Of a DNA stretch of 64,000 nt, positions 48,685 to 57,154 are shown piece after piece; position 1 is the first letter of the stretch; each line of letters begins with the position of its first letter. The DNA comes from Paenarthrobacter sp. AR 02. GTDB lineage: Bacteria > Actinomycetota > Actinomycetes > Actinomycetales > Micrococcaceae. The stretch spans positions 62,001-126,000 of the forward strand of contig NZ_JAJUKH010000006.1 of assembly GCF_021538675.1 (NCBI RefSeq), in the 5' to 3' direction. Both the position numbers and the translations under genes were made by a program. The notes under the pieces were generated by a model, which had not been told where the DNA came from, did not search any database, and saw only the letters and a list, made by a program, of their open reading frames with translations.

Positions 48685-49824
48685 TTAGAGTGCCGCGCGC
48701 TGGAGGGAGCGGGCGGCGTCGATGGTTGCCTGGCCCAGTACCCTGCTCCCCTGGTAGAGCACGACTGTCTGGCCCGGCGCAACCCCACGCAAGGGATCCG
48801 TCAGGGTAACCACGAGCTCAGCCCGCTCAATGCCGGAGTCGTCGGTCACTGCTTCCACGCGTGCAACTGCCGGCACGGGATCACCGTGGGCGCGGACCTG
48901 GGCGTAGCAATCGAACTCCGCACCGGTAGCAACCTCGGAAATGGGCAGGCCCGCCCACGAAACCTTGATGCCGCGAATCTCATCGATGGCCAGGAGCGCT
49001 TCGGGACCAACCACCACTTTGTTTTCCTTGGGACGGATCTCCAGGACAAACCGGGGCTTGCCATCGGCAGCGGGAGTCCCGAGCTTCAGGCCACGACGCT
49101 GGCCCACCGTGAAGGCATTGGCACCGGGATGCTCCCCGACTTTGGCGCCGGTTTCATCGACGATATCGCCGGTGGTCATCTCGATCTTTTCGGCCAACCA
49201 GCCACGCGTGTCGCCGTCGGAAATGAAGCAGATGTCGTGGCTGTCCGGCTTGTTTGCCACGGACAGGCCCCGGCGTTCAGCTTCGGCGCGGACCTCCGCC
49301 TTGGACGGCGTATCAGCGAGCGGGAACATGGAGTGCTTGAGCTGCTCGTGGGTCAGGACACCCAGAACGTAGCTCTGGTCCTTTGCCCAGTCAGCGGCAC
49401 GATGGAGTTCGCGGTTACCGTCGGCGTCTTCGATGACCTTGGCATAGTGGCCGGTGCACACAGCATCAAAACCCAGAGCAATGGCCTTCTCCAGCAATGC
49501 GGCGAACTTGATGCGCTCGTTGCAGCGCATGCACGGATTGGGCGTGCGCCCGGCGGCGTACTCATCGATGAAGTCCTGGACCACATCTTCCTTGAAACGC
49601 TCCGAGAAGTCCCACACGTAGTACGGGATGCCCAGGACGTCGCAAGCACGCCAAGCGTCACGGGAATCCTCGATGGTGCAGCAACCGCGGCTTCCGGTGC
49701 GGAGGGTCCCCGGCATGCGCGACAACGCGAGGTGGACCCCGACGACGTCGTGACCCGCTTCGACGGCGCGGGCGGCTGCCACGGCGGAGTCGACTCCGCC
49801 GCTCATTGCTGCAAGTACTCGCAT
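48685..49824 (-). CDS. mnmA: tRNA-uridine 2-sulfurtransferase MnmA
   Basis: A 379-residue enzyme that thiolates U34 of tRNA Lys, Glu and Gln. The PP-loop SGGVDS is at residues 8-13. The catalytic cysteines are C98 (TPNPCMRCN) and C199 ([12 protein letters not shown]), matching the Cys pair of E. coli MnmA. Sulfur normally comes from a cysteine desulfurase; a gene for one lies about 1.4 kb away on the same strand. The start ATG is at 49824. Confidence 0.96.
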   Translation of the reverse strand: MRVLAAMSGGVDSAVAAARAVEAGHDVVGVHLALSRMPGTLRTGSRGCCTIEDSRDAWRACDVLGIPYYVWDFSERFKEDVVQDFIDEYAAGRTPNPCMRCNERIKFAALLEKAIALGFDAVCTGHYAKVIEDADGNRELHRAADWAKDQSYVLGVLTHEQLKHSMFPLADTPSKAEVRAEAERRGLSVANKPDSHDICFISDGDTRGWLAEKIEMTTGDIVDETGAKVGEHPGANAFTVGQRRGLKLGTPAADGKPRFVLEIRPKENKVVVGPEALLAIDEIRGIKVSWAGLPISEVATGAEFDCYAQVRAHGDPVPAVARVEAVTDDSGIERAELVVTLTDPLRGVAPGQTVVLYQGSRVLGQATIDAARSLQRAAL

Positions 49825-49942
49825 GCTGGCTTTCTGTGTGTTTGGGGCTGCCCTGTGTCCGGCCCGGAACGGCCAGTGTGCCCGTCCATTCTAGCTCGCG
49901 GTAGCCGGAGTGTGCTAAATGCCTTGACCACTCCTACTCGTA

Positions 49943-49973
49943 ATTCTAAAATGAGAACAACTGATTTTAGAAT
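49943..49973. promoter_or_regulatory. Perfect inverted repeat before the FAD oxidoreductase gene
   Basis: ATTCTAAAAT (49943-49952) and ATTTTAGAAT (49964-49973) are a perfect 10-base inverted repeat with an 11-base spacer. The half-sites are 21 bp apart (two helical turns). The repeat ends nine bases before the ATG of the FAD oxidoreductase gene, so a bound protein would block initiation. Two similar repeats lie upstream of the DoxX gene. Confidence 0.7.
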
Positions 49974-49982
49974 CGAGCTGAC

Positions 49983-51221
49983 ATGGCTACAGGACGAATG
50001 GTCATATCCGGCGGCGGCCTTGCCGGTGCCACTGCCGCAAGGACCCTGCGGGACGAAGGTTTCGATGGTCCCATCACACTGCTCGGCGCCGAGAACCGTA
50101 TCCCCTACCTCCGCCCTCCCCTCTCCAAGGAGTTCCTCCTCGGAAAGGCGGGCGAAGATTCCGTGCCGGTGGTTCCCGCCGGCTGGTACCAGGAGAACGG
50201 CGTCGAACTCCTGCTTGGCAGCGCCGCGGTGGAGCTCGATCCGTCCAACCGTCGGATAGAGCTGCAAGGTGGCCGCAATCTGGAATACGCCAAACTGCTC
50301 ATCGCCACCGGCGCCCGCCCCAGGACCCTCCCCCTGCCCGGCTCGGACCTGGCGGGCGTCATGACCTTCCGGACCTTCGAGGACAGCCTGCGGCTGCAAA
50401 GCCTTCTCAGAGACGGCGGCAGGAAAGTGGTCATGATCGGATCCGGCTGGATCGGCATGGAATTGGCGGCGGCAGCCCGCACGTACGGCAATGACGTCAC
50501 GCTCCTCGGGCTGGAGGATATTCCGCTGAGTGCCGCCATTGGACCGGAATTGGGTCGCTACTTCCATCGCCTTCACCAGGATCACGGTGTGACCTTCAGG
50601 CTTCCGGCGAGCGCGGCGGGAATCGAGGGACGCGACGGAACAGTGGAAGCAGTGGTCACGGACAGCGGCGAAAGGCTCCCGGCCGACGTCGTCATCGTTG
50701 CCGTCGGCGTCGTCCCGGATACCGCGCTCGCCGAGACAGCCGGCCTGGCCGTCCGCAACGGGGTCCTGGTGGACAGCGCCCTCCGCACCAGTGCCCCGGA
50801 CGTCCTCGCCGCAGGAGATGTGGCCAACGCCCTCCATCCGTTCACCGGCGAACACCACCGCAGCGAACACTGGTCCAACGCACTCAACGGCGGCAAGACC
50901 GCGGCGAGGTCGATGCTTGGCCAGGACGCCACGTTTGATGCTGTGCCCTACTTCTATACCGACCAGTTCGAGGCGAGCATGGAATACTCAGGCTTCCCTT
51001 CACTGGCATCCGGCCTTTCTCCCGTCATTCGCGGCACCGTGGCTGACGGCAGCTTCATCGCTTTCTGGGTCAACGACGGATGCGTGGTTGCAGGCATGAG
51101 CCTCAACCAACGCCGTGTCCAGAAGGCGATCAAGGCCCTCATTACGGGCAGGGTACGCGTTGGCCTGGATCGGCTGACCGATCCGGCAGTCCCCCTCGAG
51201 GAACTTCTGCCCACCCCGTAA
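49983..51221 (+). CDS. FAD-dependent ferredoxin-reductase-type oxidoreductase
   Basis: A 412-residue pyridine nucleotide-disulfide-type flavoprotein of the ferredoxin/rubredoxin reductase class. An FAD-binding motif ISGGGLAGATAARTLRD is at the N-terminus, an NAD(P)H motif VMIGSGWIGMELAAAA in the middle and the FAD-site motif DVLAAGDVAN in the third part, followed by a reductase C-terminal domain. It transfers electrons from NAD(P)H to a ferredoxin-like partner, which is not encoded nearby. The operator-like repeat immediately upstream suggests control by the HTH regulator at 52494. It interrupts the iscS-mnmA neighbourhood and is on the opposite strand. Confidence 0.92.
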   Translation: MATGRMVISGGGLAGATAARTLRDEGFDGPITLLGAENRIPYLRPPLSKEFLLGKAGEDSVPVVPAGWYQENGVELLLGSAAVELDPSNRRIELQGGRNLEYAKLLIATGARPRTLPLPGSDLAGVMTFRTFEDSLRLQSLLRDGGRKVVMIGSGWIGMELAAAARTYGNDVTLLGLEDIPLSAAIGPELGRYFHRLHQDHGVTFRLPASAAGIEGRDGTVEAVVTDSGERLPADVVIVAVGVVPDTALAETAGLAVRNGVLVDSALRTSAPDVLAAGDVANALHPFTGEHHRSEHWSNALNGGKTAARSMLGQDATFDAVPYFYTDQFEASMEYSGFPSLASGLSPVIRGTVADGSFIAFWVNDGCVVAGMSLNQRRVQKAIKALITGRVRVGLDRLTDPAVPLEELLPTP

Positions 51222-51260
51222 CGGGGCGGAACTGCCCACGCCTTGGCGGCGCGCAACAGC

Positions 51261-52484
51261 TCAGGCCTGGTGTTGCCTGGCTACCGTCGCCGCCGTTTGA
51301 ATGCTGGACTCGTGACCGGCCATCCCGGCCTGACGTGCCCGTGCACAGGCCTCCGGCAGGGCCTTGAGGAGTGCGTCGACGTCGGCATCCGTAGAGCTGT
51401 GGCCCAGGGTAAACCGCTGTGCCCCGCGGGCCGTGTCCTCATCCAAACCCATGGCAAGGAGGACATGCGAAGGACGCGGCACTCCCGCGGTGCATGCCGA
51501 TCCCGTGGACGACTCCACGCCGGCCAGGTCAAGGAGGAAGAGCAGCGAATCCCCTTCACATCCCGGGAACGTGAAGTGGGCGTTGCCGGGCAAGCGGCCA
51601 GCGCCCGGCGCTCCCCGCAGTACGGCATCGGGAACCGCCGCCAGGACGCCGTCGATCAGGCGGTCGCGCAGGCCAGCCAGCCGCTCCTGCTCTTGGGCCA
51701 AATGGGCGGTGACTGCTTCGGCGGCCGCAGCGAACGCAGCGATGGCCGGCGTGTCCAGGGTTCCCGAACGTACGTCCCGCTCCTGGCCGCCACCATGCTG
51801 AACCGGAGTCAAGGTCACGGCCCTGCCCAGGAACAACGCGCCCACGCCCACTGGTCCGCCGAGCTTGTGACCTGAGACGGACATTGCAGACAGGCCCGAT
51901 CCCCGGAAGTCGACGGGAACAGAACCGAATGCCTGGACGGCGTCCGAATGCACCGGGATTCCGTGGGGCTTTGCCAGCCCCACCACCTCAGCTACCGGCT
52001 GGATGGTCCCGACCTCATTGTTGGCCCACATCACGGTAATCAAGGCGATCGAATCAGGGTCACGTTCGATCTCGCGCTGGAGAACATCCAACCGGACGGC
52101 GCCTTCACTGTCCACGGGAAGCCATACGACATCGGCCGCCTCGTGGCGCTCAAGCCACTCAACAGTGTCCATGACGGCGTGATGTTCGACGGCGGAGCAG
52201 AGGATGCGGGTCCGGCGCGGATTTTCGTCACGGCGGGCCCAGAACAGGCCTTTGACAGCCAGGTTGTCCGCTTCAGTTCCACCCGAAGTGAAGATCACTT
52301 CCGATGGATGGGCGCCGGCTGCGGCAGCCAACGTCTCGCGGGCATCCTCCACCGCGCGGCGTGCACGACGGCCCGCGCCGTGAAGCGAGGACGGATTGCC
52401 TGTTCGCGCCAGCTCACGCGTCATGACGGCGAGCGCTTCAGCCGAAAGGGGCGTGGTGGCAGCGTGATCGAGGTATACAGGCAC
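51261..52484 (-). CDS. Cysteine desulfurase (IscS/NifS family)
   Basis: A 407-residue PLP enzyme converting cysteine to alanine and a protein-bound persulfide. The PLP lysine is K207 (SVSGHKLGG) and the catalytic cysteine is C331 (STGSACTAG); the short loop around C331 is of the group I NifS/IscS form. The start is GTG 52484, with no clear ribosome-binding site, nine bases from the end of the upstream regulator gene, so the two are probably cotranscribed. It likely supplies sulfur to MnmA and to Fe-S assembly. Confidence 0.94.
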   Translation of the reverse strand: MPVYLDHAATTPLSAEALAVMTRELARTGNPSSLHGAGRRARRAVEDARETLAAAAGAHPSEVIFTSGGTEADNLAVKGLFWARRDENPRRTRILCSAVEHHAVMDTVEWLERHEAADVVWLPVDSEGAVRLDVLQREIERDPDSIALITVMWANNEVGTIQPVAEVVGLAKPHGIPVHSDAVQAFGSVPVDFRGSGLSAMSVSGHKLGGPVGVGALFLGRAVTLTPVQHGGGQERDVRSGTLDTPAIAAFAAAAEAVTAHLAQEQERLAGLRDRLIDGVLAAVPDAVLRGAPGAGRLPGNAHFTFPGCEGDSLLFLLDLAGVESSTGSACTAGVPRPSHVLLAMGLDEDTARGAQRFTLGHSSTDADVDALLKALPEACARARQAGMAGHESSIQTAATVARQHQA

Positions 52485-52493
52485 CTTGCAATT

Positions 52494-53189
52494 CTACCGG
52501 GCCGCGTCGTGGCCGGAGTCGTCAATGTGGCGGGTGATCCTGGCGCAGCAATGTCCGGGCCCTGTGTCTCCCACCACCGTTGACGGGTCGGCACCGGACG
52601 TCACCGCCACACCCCGCAGGAAGGCCCCGTTCATGGGGCAAACCACCTCTGAGTGGTCCCGGGAGAGTCGATGGAAGGGGCAGTTGAGCAGCCGGTACCC
52701 GCCGGCGTCGTCGGGCGTTGGCTGGTAGCCGCAGTCGGCGAGTGCGCCAATGAAGTCACCCGATCGACCGGCCTCCCTGCCGGAGGCATCGGCCACATCG
52801 AGAAGGGCATGTGAGACCGGAACTCCCTCCGCCGCGGAGTGGGCAATCGCGGAAGCCATGAGGTGGCCGGCAAGGTCGTAGCTCCGCTGCGGAACCGAGG
52901 CGCCGACTTCATCGAGTGTGGGCCTGTAGAGCTTGGCGGGCCGCCCGGACCCGGGACCGGTTTTACCTCCCGGCCTTTTGAACTCTGCGCGAAGAAGCCC
53001 GTCGTCCACCAGCCGGTCCAGATGGAAGGACGCCGTGCTTCGCGATAGTCCAAGGGCCGTGGCAGCCTGGTCCCGGCCAACGGCTTCACCCGATGCCAGC
53101 ACGTACTGGTACAGCGCCCGGCGGTTCTCCTCCCCCAAGGAGGCTACGGCGGCGATTTTTCGGATCCAGGGGAAGTCGGTTGCGCCCAT
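52494..53189 (-). CDS. Cys-rich HTH regulator (ArsR/SufR-like, COG2345 type)
   Basis: A 231-residue regulator. The N-terminal winged helix (ALYQYVLASGEAVGRDQAAT, then GLSRSTASFHLDRLVDDGLL) is followed by an effector domain. Near the C-terminus are C170 (LLNCPFH), C184 (VVCPMNG), and C214-C215 (PGHCCARI), with C153 before them. This spacing resembles the cluster-binding Cys set of SufR-type regulators, though it is not identical. It is divergent from the DoxX gene and immediately upstream of the cysteine desulfurase gene. Fe-S or redox sensing is inferred, not shown. Confidence 0.88.
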   Translation of the reverse strand: MGATDFPWIRKIAAVASLGEENRRALYQYVLASGEAVGRDQAATALGLSRSTASFHLDRLVDDGLLRAEFKRPGGKTGPGSGRPAKLYRPTLDEVGASVPQRSYDLAGHLMASAIAHSAAEGVPVSHALLDVADASGREAGRSGDFIGALADCGYQPTPDDAGGYRLLNCPFHRLSRDHSEVVCPMNGAFLRGVAVTSGADPSTVVGDTGPGHCCARITRHIDDSGHDAAR

Positions 53190-53202
53190 GGGAACAGCTT
53201 AT

Positions 53203-53231
53203 CTCTAAAAGTAGATTCATTGATTTAAGAA
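53203..53231. promoter_or_regulatory. Imperfect operator-like repeat nearer the regulator gene
   Basis: CTCTAAAA (53203-53210) and TTTAAGAA (53224-53231) are a degenerate version of the same inverted repeat, again with half-sites 21 bp apart. It begins 14 bases upstream of the regulator ATG at 53189, which suggests autoregulation. Confidence 0.5.
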
Positions 53232-53239
53232 TCCTGCGG

Positions 53240-53268
53240 TTCTAAAATCAAGGTATCTATTTTTAGAA
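53240..53268. promoter_or_regulatory. Operator-like repeat before the DoxX gene
   Basis: TTCTAAAA (53240-53247) and TTTTAGAA (53261-53268) form a perfect 8-base inverted repeat with a 21-bp half-site pitch, identical to the repeat at 49943-49973. It ends ten bases before the DoxX ATG and overlaps the ribosome-binding site AAAGGA. Confidence 0.68.
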
Positions 53269-53278
53269 AGGATGAGTC

Positions 53279-53695
53279 ATGGAAACCTCAACAACAGCAA
53301 TGCCGCGGGCCACATTTCGCCGCAATCCCGACCGGCAGGCGTTCATCCTGCTACGGACCGTCTTTACGGTCGCACCCGTGGTTTTCGGCCTCGACAAGTT
53401 CACCAACCTCCTGACGGAGTGGACCCACTACCTCGCTCCCGTTGCCACGGCCGTGGTACCGGTGCCTGCGCAAGTCTTCATGTATGGGGTGGGCGTGGTG
53501 GAGGTAGTCGCCGGGTTCCTGGTCGCTGTGCGTCCGCGCGTAGGCTCTTTGATGGTTGCCGCCTGGCTGCTCGGCATCATCGTCAACCTTTTGGTCCTTG
53601 GCGCGTTCTTCGATGTTGCGCTGAGGGATTTCGGCCTCCTCATAGGAGCATTGGCGCTGAACCGCCTCGCCACAGCCCGAGCACCGCAAGGCTAG
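53279..53695 (+). CDS. DoxX-family membrane protein
   Basis: A 138-residue protein with four predicted membrane spans, including VFTVAPVVFGLDKFTNLLTE, VFMYGVGVVEVVAGFLVAV and LMVAAWLLGIIVNLLVLGA. The DoxX family includes quinone-linked and oxidative-stress proteins (in mycobacteria one works with SodA and a thiosulfate sulfurtransferase), but most members are uncharacterised. The ATG at 53279 has AAAGGA upstream, overlapping the repeat at 53240-53268. It is divergent from the Cys-rich regulator, so control by it is likely. Confidence 0.86.
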   Translation: METSTTAMPRATFRRNPDRQAFILLRTVFTVAPVVFGLDKFTNLLTEWTHYLAPVATAVVPVPAQVFMYGVGVVEVVAGFLVAVRPRVGSLMVAAWLLGIIVNLLVLGAFFDVALRDFGLLIGALALNRLATARAPQG

Positions 53696-53715
53696 GACCC
53701 AGCCGGGCAAGCCGC

Positions 53716-54387
53716 TCAGGACGGGGGAACCACTGCCAGCTTGGAAACCATCTCCGCCCGCGCGCTCGCGAGCGCTCCTGGATTCGGACAAGCGAGGGAG
53801 ATGTACACCGAGGACGCCGGCGCACTGAACAGCCTTGCCAGCACCAGCGCCGCGGTCCCTCCGGGAGATGAGGAGTCCAGGGCGAGGAACTCTACACTGT
53901 GCTGCGGTTTGTCAGCGTCTCCTCCCCATCGAAGTGAGGCGGGCTTCAGAGTCTCGGCGGCGATCCCGGGATCCAGGTATTGGAACAAGGCCCTGGTTGA
54001 AGCGTTGTCGTCGCCTGGGACCACCAGAGGGCCCTGGTTGACGCTAACCCGGATTGCCAACGCGCATCCATCAGTCCTTTGGTACCGGACTTCGCCCTGC
54101 AGGCCCGAATGAACCAGTGACCACCCGGGCACCTCCTCCATCCGGCTGGAGACCGTCACAGGATCCCCCGAAGCCAAGGTGCTTCCTGCAGTCATGGGAA
54201 GGTCCTTGGCAGCCACGGCCTCCGCATCGTGCCCGGGCGTAATGGTGGGGGTCGAAAGCGTGGACTCCGACGGCGAGGGCTTCGGCGCTTCCGGATCCGG
54301 GACGTTGACGCTGCAAGAGGCCAACAGGACACCTACGGCGGCGATGGCAGCCGACCCGGCCAACCGCCGTCGAACATTCCCTGACAC
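53716..54387 (-). CDS. Putative secreted lipoprotein of unknown function
   Basis: A 223-residue protein with a signal peptide and lipobox VLLASC (C25), a Ser/Pro/Thr-rich linker, and a globular C-terminal domain with two cysteines (DGCALAIRV, SLACPNPGA) that could form a disulfide. I recognise no family motif. The start is GTG 54387 with a weak ribosome-binding site. It is convergent with the DoxX gene (20-base gap). Confidence 0.78.
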   Translation of the reverse strand: MSGNVRRRLAGSAAIAAVGVLLASCSVNVPDPEAPKPSPSESTLSTPTITPGHDAEAVAAKDLPMTAGSTLASGDPVTVSSRMEEVPGWSLVHSGLQGEVRYQRTDGCALAIRVSVNQGPLVVPGDDNASTRALFQYLDPGIAAETLKPASLRWGGDADKPQHSVEFLALDSSSPGGTAALVLARLFSAPASSVYISLACPNPGALASARAEMVSKLAVVPPS

Positions 54388-54462
54388 TGTCGCTCAAGCC
54401 CCTTCCGGCTTTCCCGGCCCCGGCCCGCGGCCCTGACGCGATCGAGTCTATCCGGCTACCGC

Positions 54463-55404
54463 TCAGGCGAGGACGCGCAAGCCGCCAGGCACCACTTCCA
54501 CATCGACAGGCAATTCGCCCAGCCTCTCGCCGTCGGCATAAGCAACGACACCAGCAGCCTCCAGCCGCACCTGCCTCACCCTACGTATCTGTACTGCCGG
54601 GTGGTCGGTATGGTTTCCCGCAAACACCTTGGGGAACACAGCCAGGAAGCGCAGCCTGGAAAGCGGCCGCACCACGAACAGGTCCAACCATCCATCGTCA
54701 GGGGCGGCTTCCGGGGTGATCCTCATCCCGCCACCGATCGATTGCCCGTTGGCCACGGAGATCAACAACGCCCGCTGCCTCCACTGCCGGCCGTCTGCAG
54801 TCACCCGATATTCGATCGGACCGAAGGAGACAAGCTCACGCAGCATCGCCAGGTTGTATCGGTTCTTTCCCCGCGGCCAACGCCAGGAATTGGCCCGTTC
54901 ATTGACTGCTGCATCGAATCCCGCTGAGAGCACCCCTGCAAAGCAGGTGGTACGACCCTCCACGGTGACCCGTCCGACGTCGATCTTCCGCCCATCGAAC
55001 GCCAGCGCGGCCAGCGCCTGCCTACACGCGGCGGTGGTGTCATGGAGGGGCAGGTTCAACAAGCGCGCCACGTCATTGCCGGTACCGCTGGGGACGATAC
55101 CCAATGGAATGTCCTTGCCAGCAAGGGCATTGACGCCCAGGTGGACCATGCCATCGCCTCCCACCACCACCAACGCAGCCACACCCGTCCCGCCCAGCGC
55201 GCGGTCCACCATGTCAGCCAGGGCGCCATAATCTTCAGCTTCGAGCACGACGACGTCCCAGCCTGCGGCGCGGAAACACCCTGCGGCCTGGTGCCCGGCA
55301 TGGCGGGTACGGCCGAAGGAAGCAGCAGGATTTATTGCCAGGACAATATGTCCCGATGCGCCGGAGGAAGGGACGGGAAGGGCGGGTGACGTCACAGCCT
55401 GCAT
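54463..55404 (-). CDS. Diacylglycerol kinase-family lipid kinase
   Basis: A protein of about 313 residues with the DAGK catalytic domain. The nucleotide-binding region is VVGGDGMVHLGVNAL and the second loop is VPSGTGNDVARLL, both intact, followed by the family C-terminal barrel ending in PVDVEVVPGGLRVLA. It phosphorylates diacylglycerol or another lipid. ATG 55404 is used here; a GTG at 55437 gives 11 more residues. Neither has a clear ribosome-binding site. Confidence 0.9.
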   Translation of the reverse strand: MQAVTSPALPVPSSGASGHIVLAINPAASFGRTRHAGHQAAGCFRAAGWDVVVLEAEDYGALADMVDRALGGTGVAALVVVGGDGMVHLGVNALAGKDIPLGIVPSGTGNDVARLLNLPLHDTTAACRQALAALAFDGRKIDVGRVTVEGRTTCFAGVLSAGFDAAVNERANSWRWPRGKNRYNLAMLRELVSFGPIEYRVTADGRQWRQRALLISVANGQSIGGGMRITPEAAPDDGWLDLFVVRPLSRLRFLAVFPKVFAGNHTDHPAVQIRRVRQVRLEAAGVVAYADGERLGELPVDVEVVPGGLRVLA

Positions 55405-55515
55405 TATGCCAGCCGGGAACCACGCACCCTCCTGCACTCGTTCACCACGTAGCTGGATAAACTTGCCAGTGCCGCGCCTGTCTTGCGCGGACCGTCATAA
55501 GAGAAGGGCCCGTGC

Positions 55516-56454
55516 TTGGCCGAGGGCAGCAGTTCGCACTATCAGGTTCTCCGTGTCTCCGTCACGGCAACGGACAAGGAGATCAAAGTGGCCTACCGCA
55601 AGGCCGCCCGCAAGGCACACCCCGATCACGGCGGAGAAGCGGAAATGTTCCGGCGGGTGACCTTGGCCTACGAGACATTGATCGATCCACAGCGCAGGGC
55701 AGAATATGACCGCCGCTATGCCAGCGGAGCGTCGGGTGTCAGCCAGCCGCGGCCAGGCGATTACACGGGCGCGTCCGCTCCGGGTCCGACCACCAACATC
55801 AAACGGCCCCAAGCCCAACGAAACACAGCCGGCGATCCCCCGGTCTACGTCCCCGGCTTTGAGGACCCCAACGAGGTTCCCCTTATCTCCGCGGCAGAGG
55901 CGGCCCGGCAAGTCCACGGCATACCCCGCAAACGCGGCATCTTTGGCGCCGAAGCGCGCATCCAGCGCGAGATGCGAACGGTCCAGCTCATCAGCAGGCA
56001 AGTCCTGACCGCTATCCCCGCCGCCCGCCTGATCAACGGTCTCCGGTCGCCGTCGGACAACAACCACATCGACCACGCTGTCCTGTCGGGCTACCGGCTT
56101 GCCCTGGTGGGCTCCATGCTGCTGCCCAAAGGCGCCTATGCGTGGGACGGACAATCGCTGCGGCATGGCGGACGTTCCGTTGCTCCCCCGCAACTGGCTC
56201 ACATCGTCCGCCATATGCAGGAGATCTTCCCTGAACTGAACGTCACCGGCTGGGTGGTCCTGCACAGTCCGGACGGGAACCTCCACGAACCGGTCATCGA
56301 CCAGTACGGCAAGGGCCAGTCCACCCACAACCCGGTGGAAGTGGTCAATGGCGCCGGTCTGGCTCGGGGCTTGAAGCAGTTCCTCAGCTCCGGCCCCGCA
56401 CCCAACACCGTTGTAGTCCCGGTGTTGGCACGCCTCCTCCGCGGGATGCACTAA
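55516..56454 (+). CDS. J-domain protein with a NERD-like C-terminal region
   Basis: A 312-residue protein. The N-terminal J-domain (about 7-70) contains the catalytic HPD tripeptide in KAHPDHGGEAEMF, so it could stimulate an Hsp70. After a Pro-rich linker (about 75-110), a second domain has IDHAVLSGYRLALVGSMLLP and a following DGQSLRHGG, which resembles the core of NERD (nuclease-related) domains, but clear catalytic residues are not visible. The start is TTG 55516 with AGAAGG about nine bases upstream. It is divergent from the lipid kinase gene. Confidence 0.8.
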   Translation: MAEGSSSHYQVLRVSVTATDKEIKVAYRKAARKAHPDHGGEAEMFRRVTLAYETLIDPQRRAEYDRRYASGASGVSQPRPGDYTGASAPGPTTNIKRPQAQRNTAGDPPVYVPGFEDPNEVPLISAAEAARQVHGIPRKRGIFGAEARIQREMRTVQLISRQVLTAIPAARLINGLRSPSDNNHIDHAVLSGYRLALVGSMLLPKGAYAWDGQSLRHGGRSVAPPQLAHIVRHMQEIFPELNVTGWVVLHSPDGNLHEPVIDQYGKGQSTHNPVEVVNGAGLARGLKQFLSSGPAPNTVVVPVLARLLRGMH

Positions 56455-56497
56455 GCCCAATCAGTAGCTCCTCCGGGCCCCTGACTAAGATGGGACA

Positions 56498-56965
56498 GTG
56501 TTCCGCATCCTTTTCCACACTCCAGAAATCCCGGGCAATACGGGCAACGCTATCCGCCTGGCGGCCATCACCGGGGCTGAGCTCCATTTGGTGGAGCCCT
56601 TGGGTTTCGACTTCTCCGACGCCAAGCTGCGCCGCGCCGGCCTCGATTACCACGACCTGGCTGTCGTGACTGTCCACAAGGACATCGACGCCGCGTGGTC
56701 GGCCCTGCAGCCGGAGCGCGTCTTCGCCTACACCGCCGACGGCGAAACGTCCTACACGGACATCAGCTACCGCGAAGGGGACGTCCTGATGTTCGGCCCC
56801 GAGTCCGTGGGCTTGCCGGAATGGCTCAAGCAGGATCCCCACGTCACCGCACGTGTACGCCTGCCCATGAAGCCTTCCCTCCGCTCACTGAACCTGGCCA
56901 ACGCGGCCTCGATCGCAGTCTTCGAGGCCTGGCGGCAAAACGGATTCGCGGGCGCCAAACTCTAG
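56498..56965 (+). CDS. trmL: tRNA (cytidine(34)-2'-O)-methyltransferase TrmL
   Basis: A 155-residue SPOUT-class methyltransferase acting at wobble position 34 of tRNA Leu. The start FHTPEIPGNTGNAIRLAA and the SAM-binding knot segments LMFGPESVGLPEW and RSLNLANAASIAVFEAW are all characteristic and the length is typical. The start is GTG 56498. It is tandem with sigK but ends only two bases before the promoter-like sequence that precedes that gene. Confidence 0.93.
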   Translation: MFRILFHTPEIPGNTGNAIRLAAITGAELHLVEPLGFDFSDAKLRRAGLDYHDLAVVTVHKDIDAAWSALQPERVFAYTADGETSYTDISYREGDVLMFGPESVGLPEWLKQDPHVTARVRLPMKPSLRSLNLANAASIAVFEAWRQNGFAGAKL

Positions 56966-56966
56966 C

Positions 56967-56993
56967 CCATCCAAGGACCCCACAGCACCGAAT
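56967..56993 (+). promoter_or_regulatory. Candidate SigK-type promoter for sigK-rskA
   Basis: CCATCC (56967-56972) and CCGAAT (56988-56993) are identical to the -35 and -10 hexamers published for mycobacterial SigK promoters, here with a 15-base spacer. Transcription would start near 56999-57000. It would allow SigK to drive its own operon. Confidence 0.6.
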
Positions 56994-57154
56994 ACCTTAT
57001 GCAGGGACAACCCCTGGCCCGGATATTCATTGAGGGAGCCTACGTGAGCGTGCAGCAGACCAGCGTGATGGCAGCAAGGCACCGTCCCGCCGCGCCCACA
57101 ACACCAGCGGCTCATGCTGCGCGATTCAAACGGGACAACATATGCTGGACGGTG

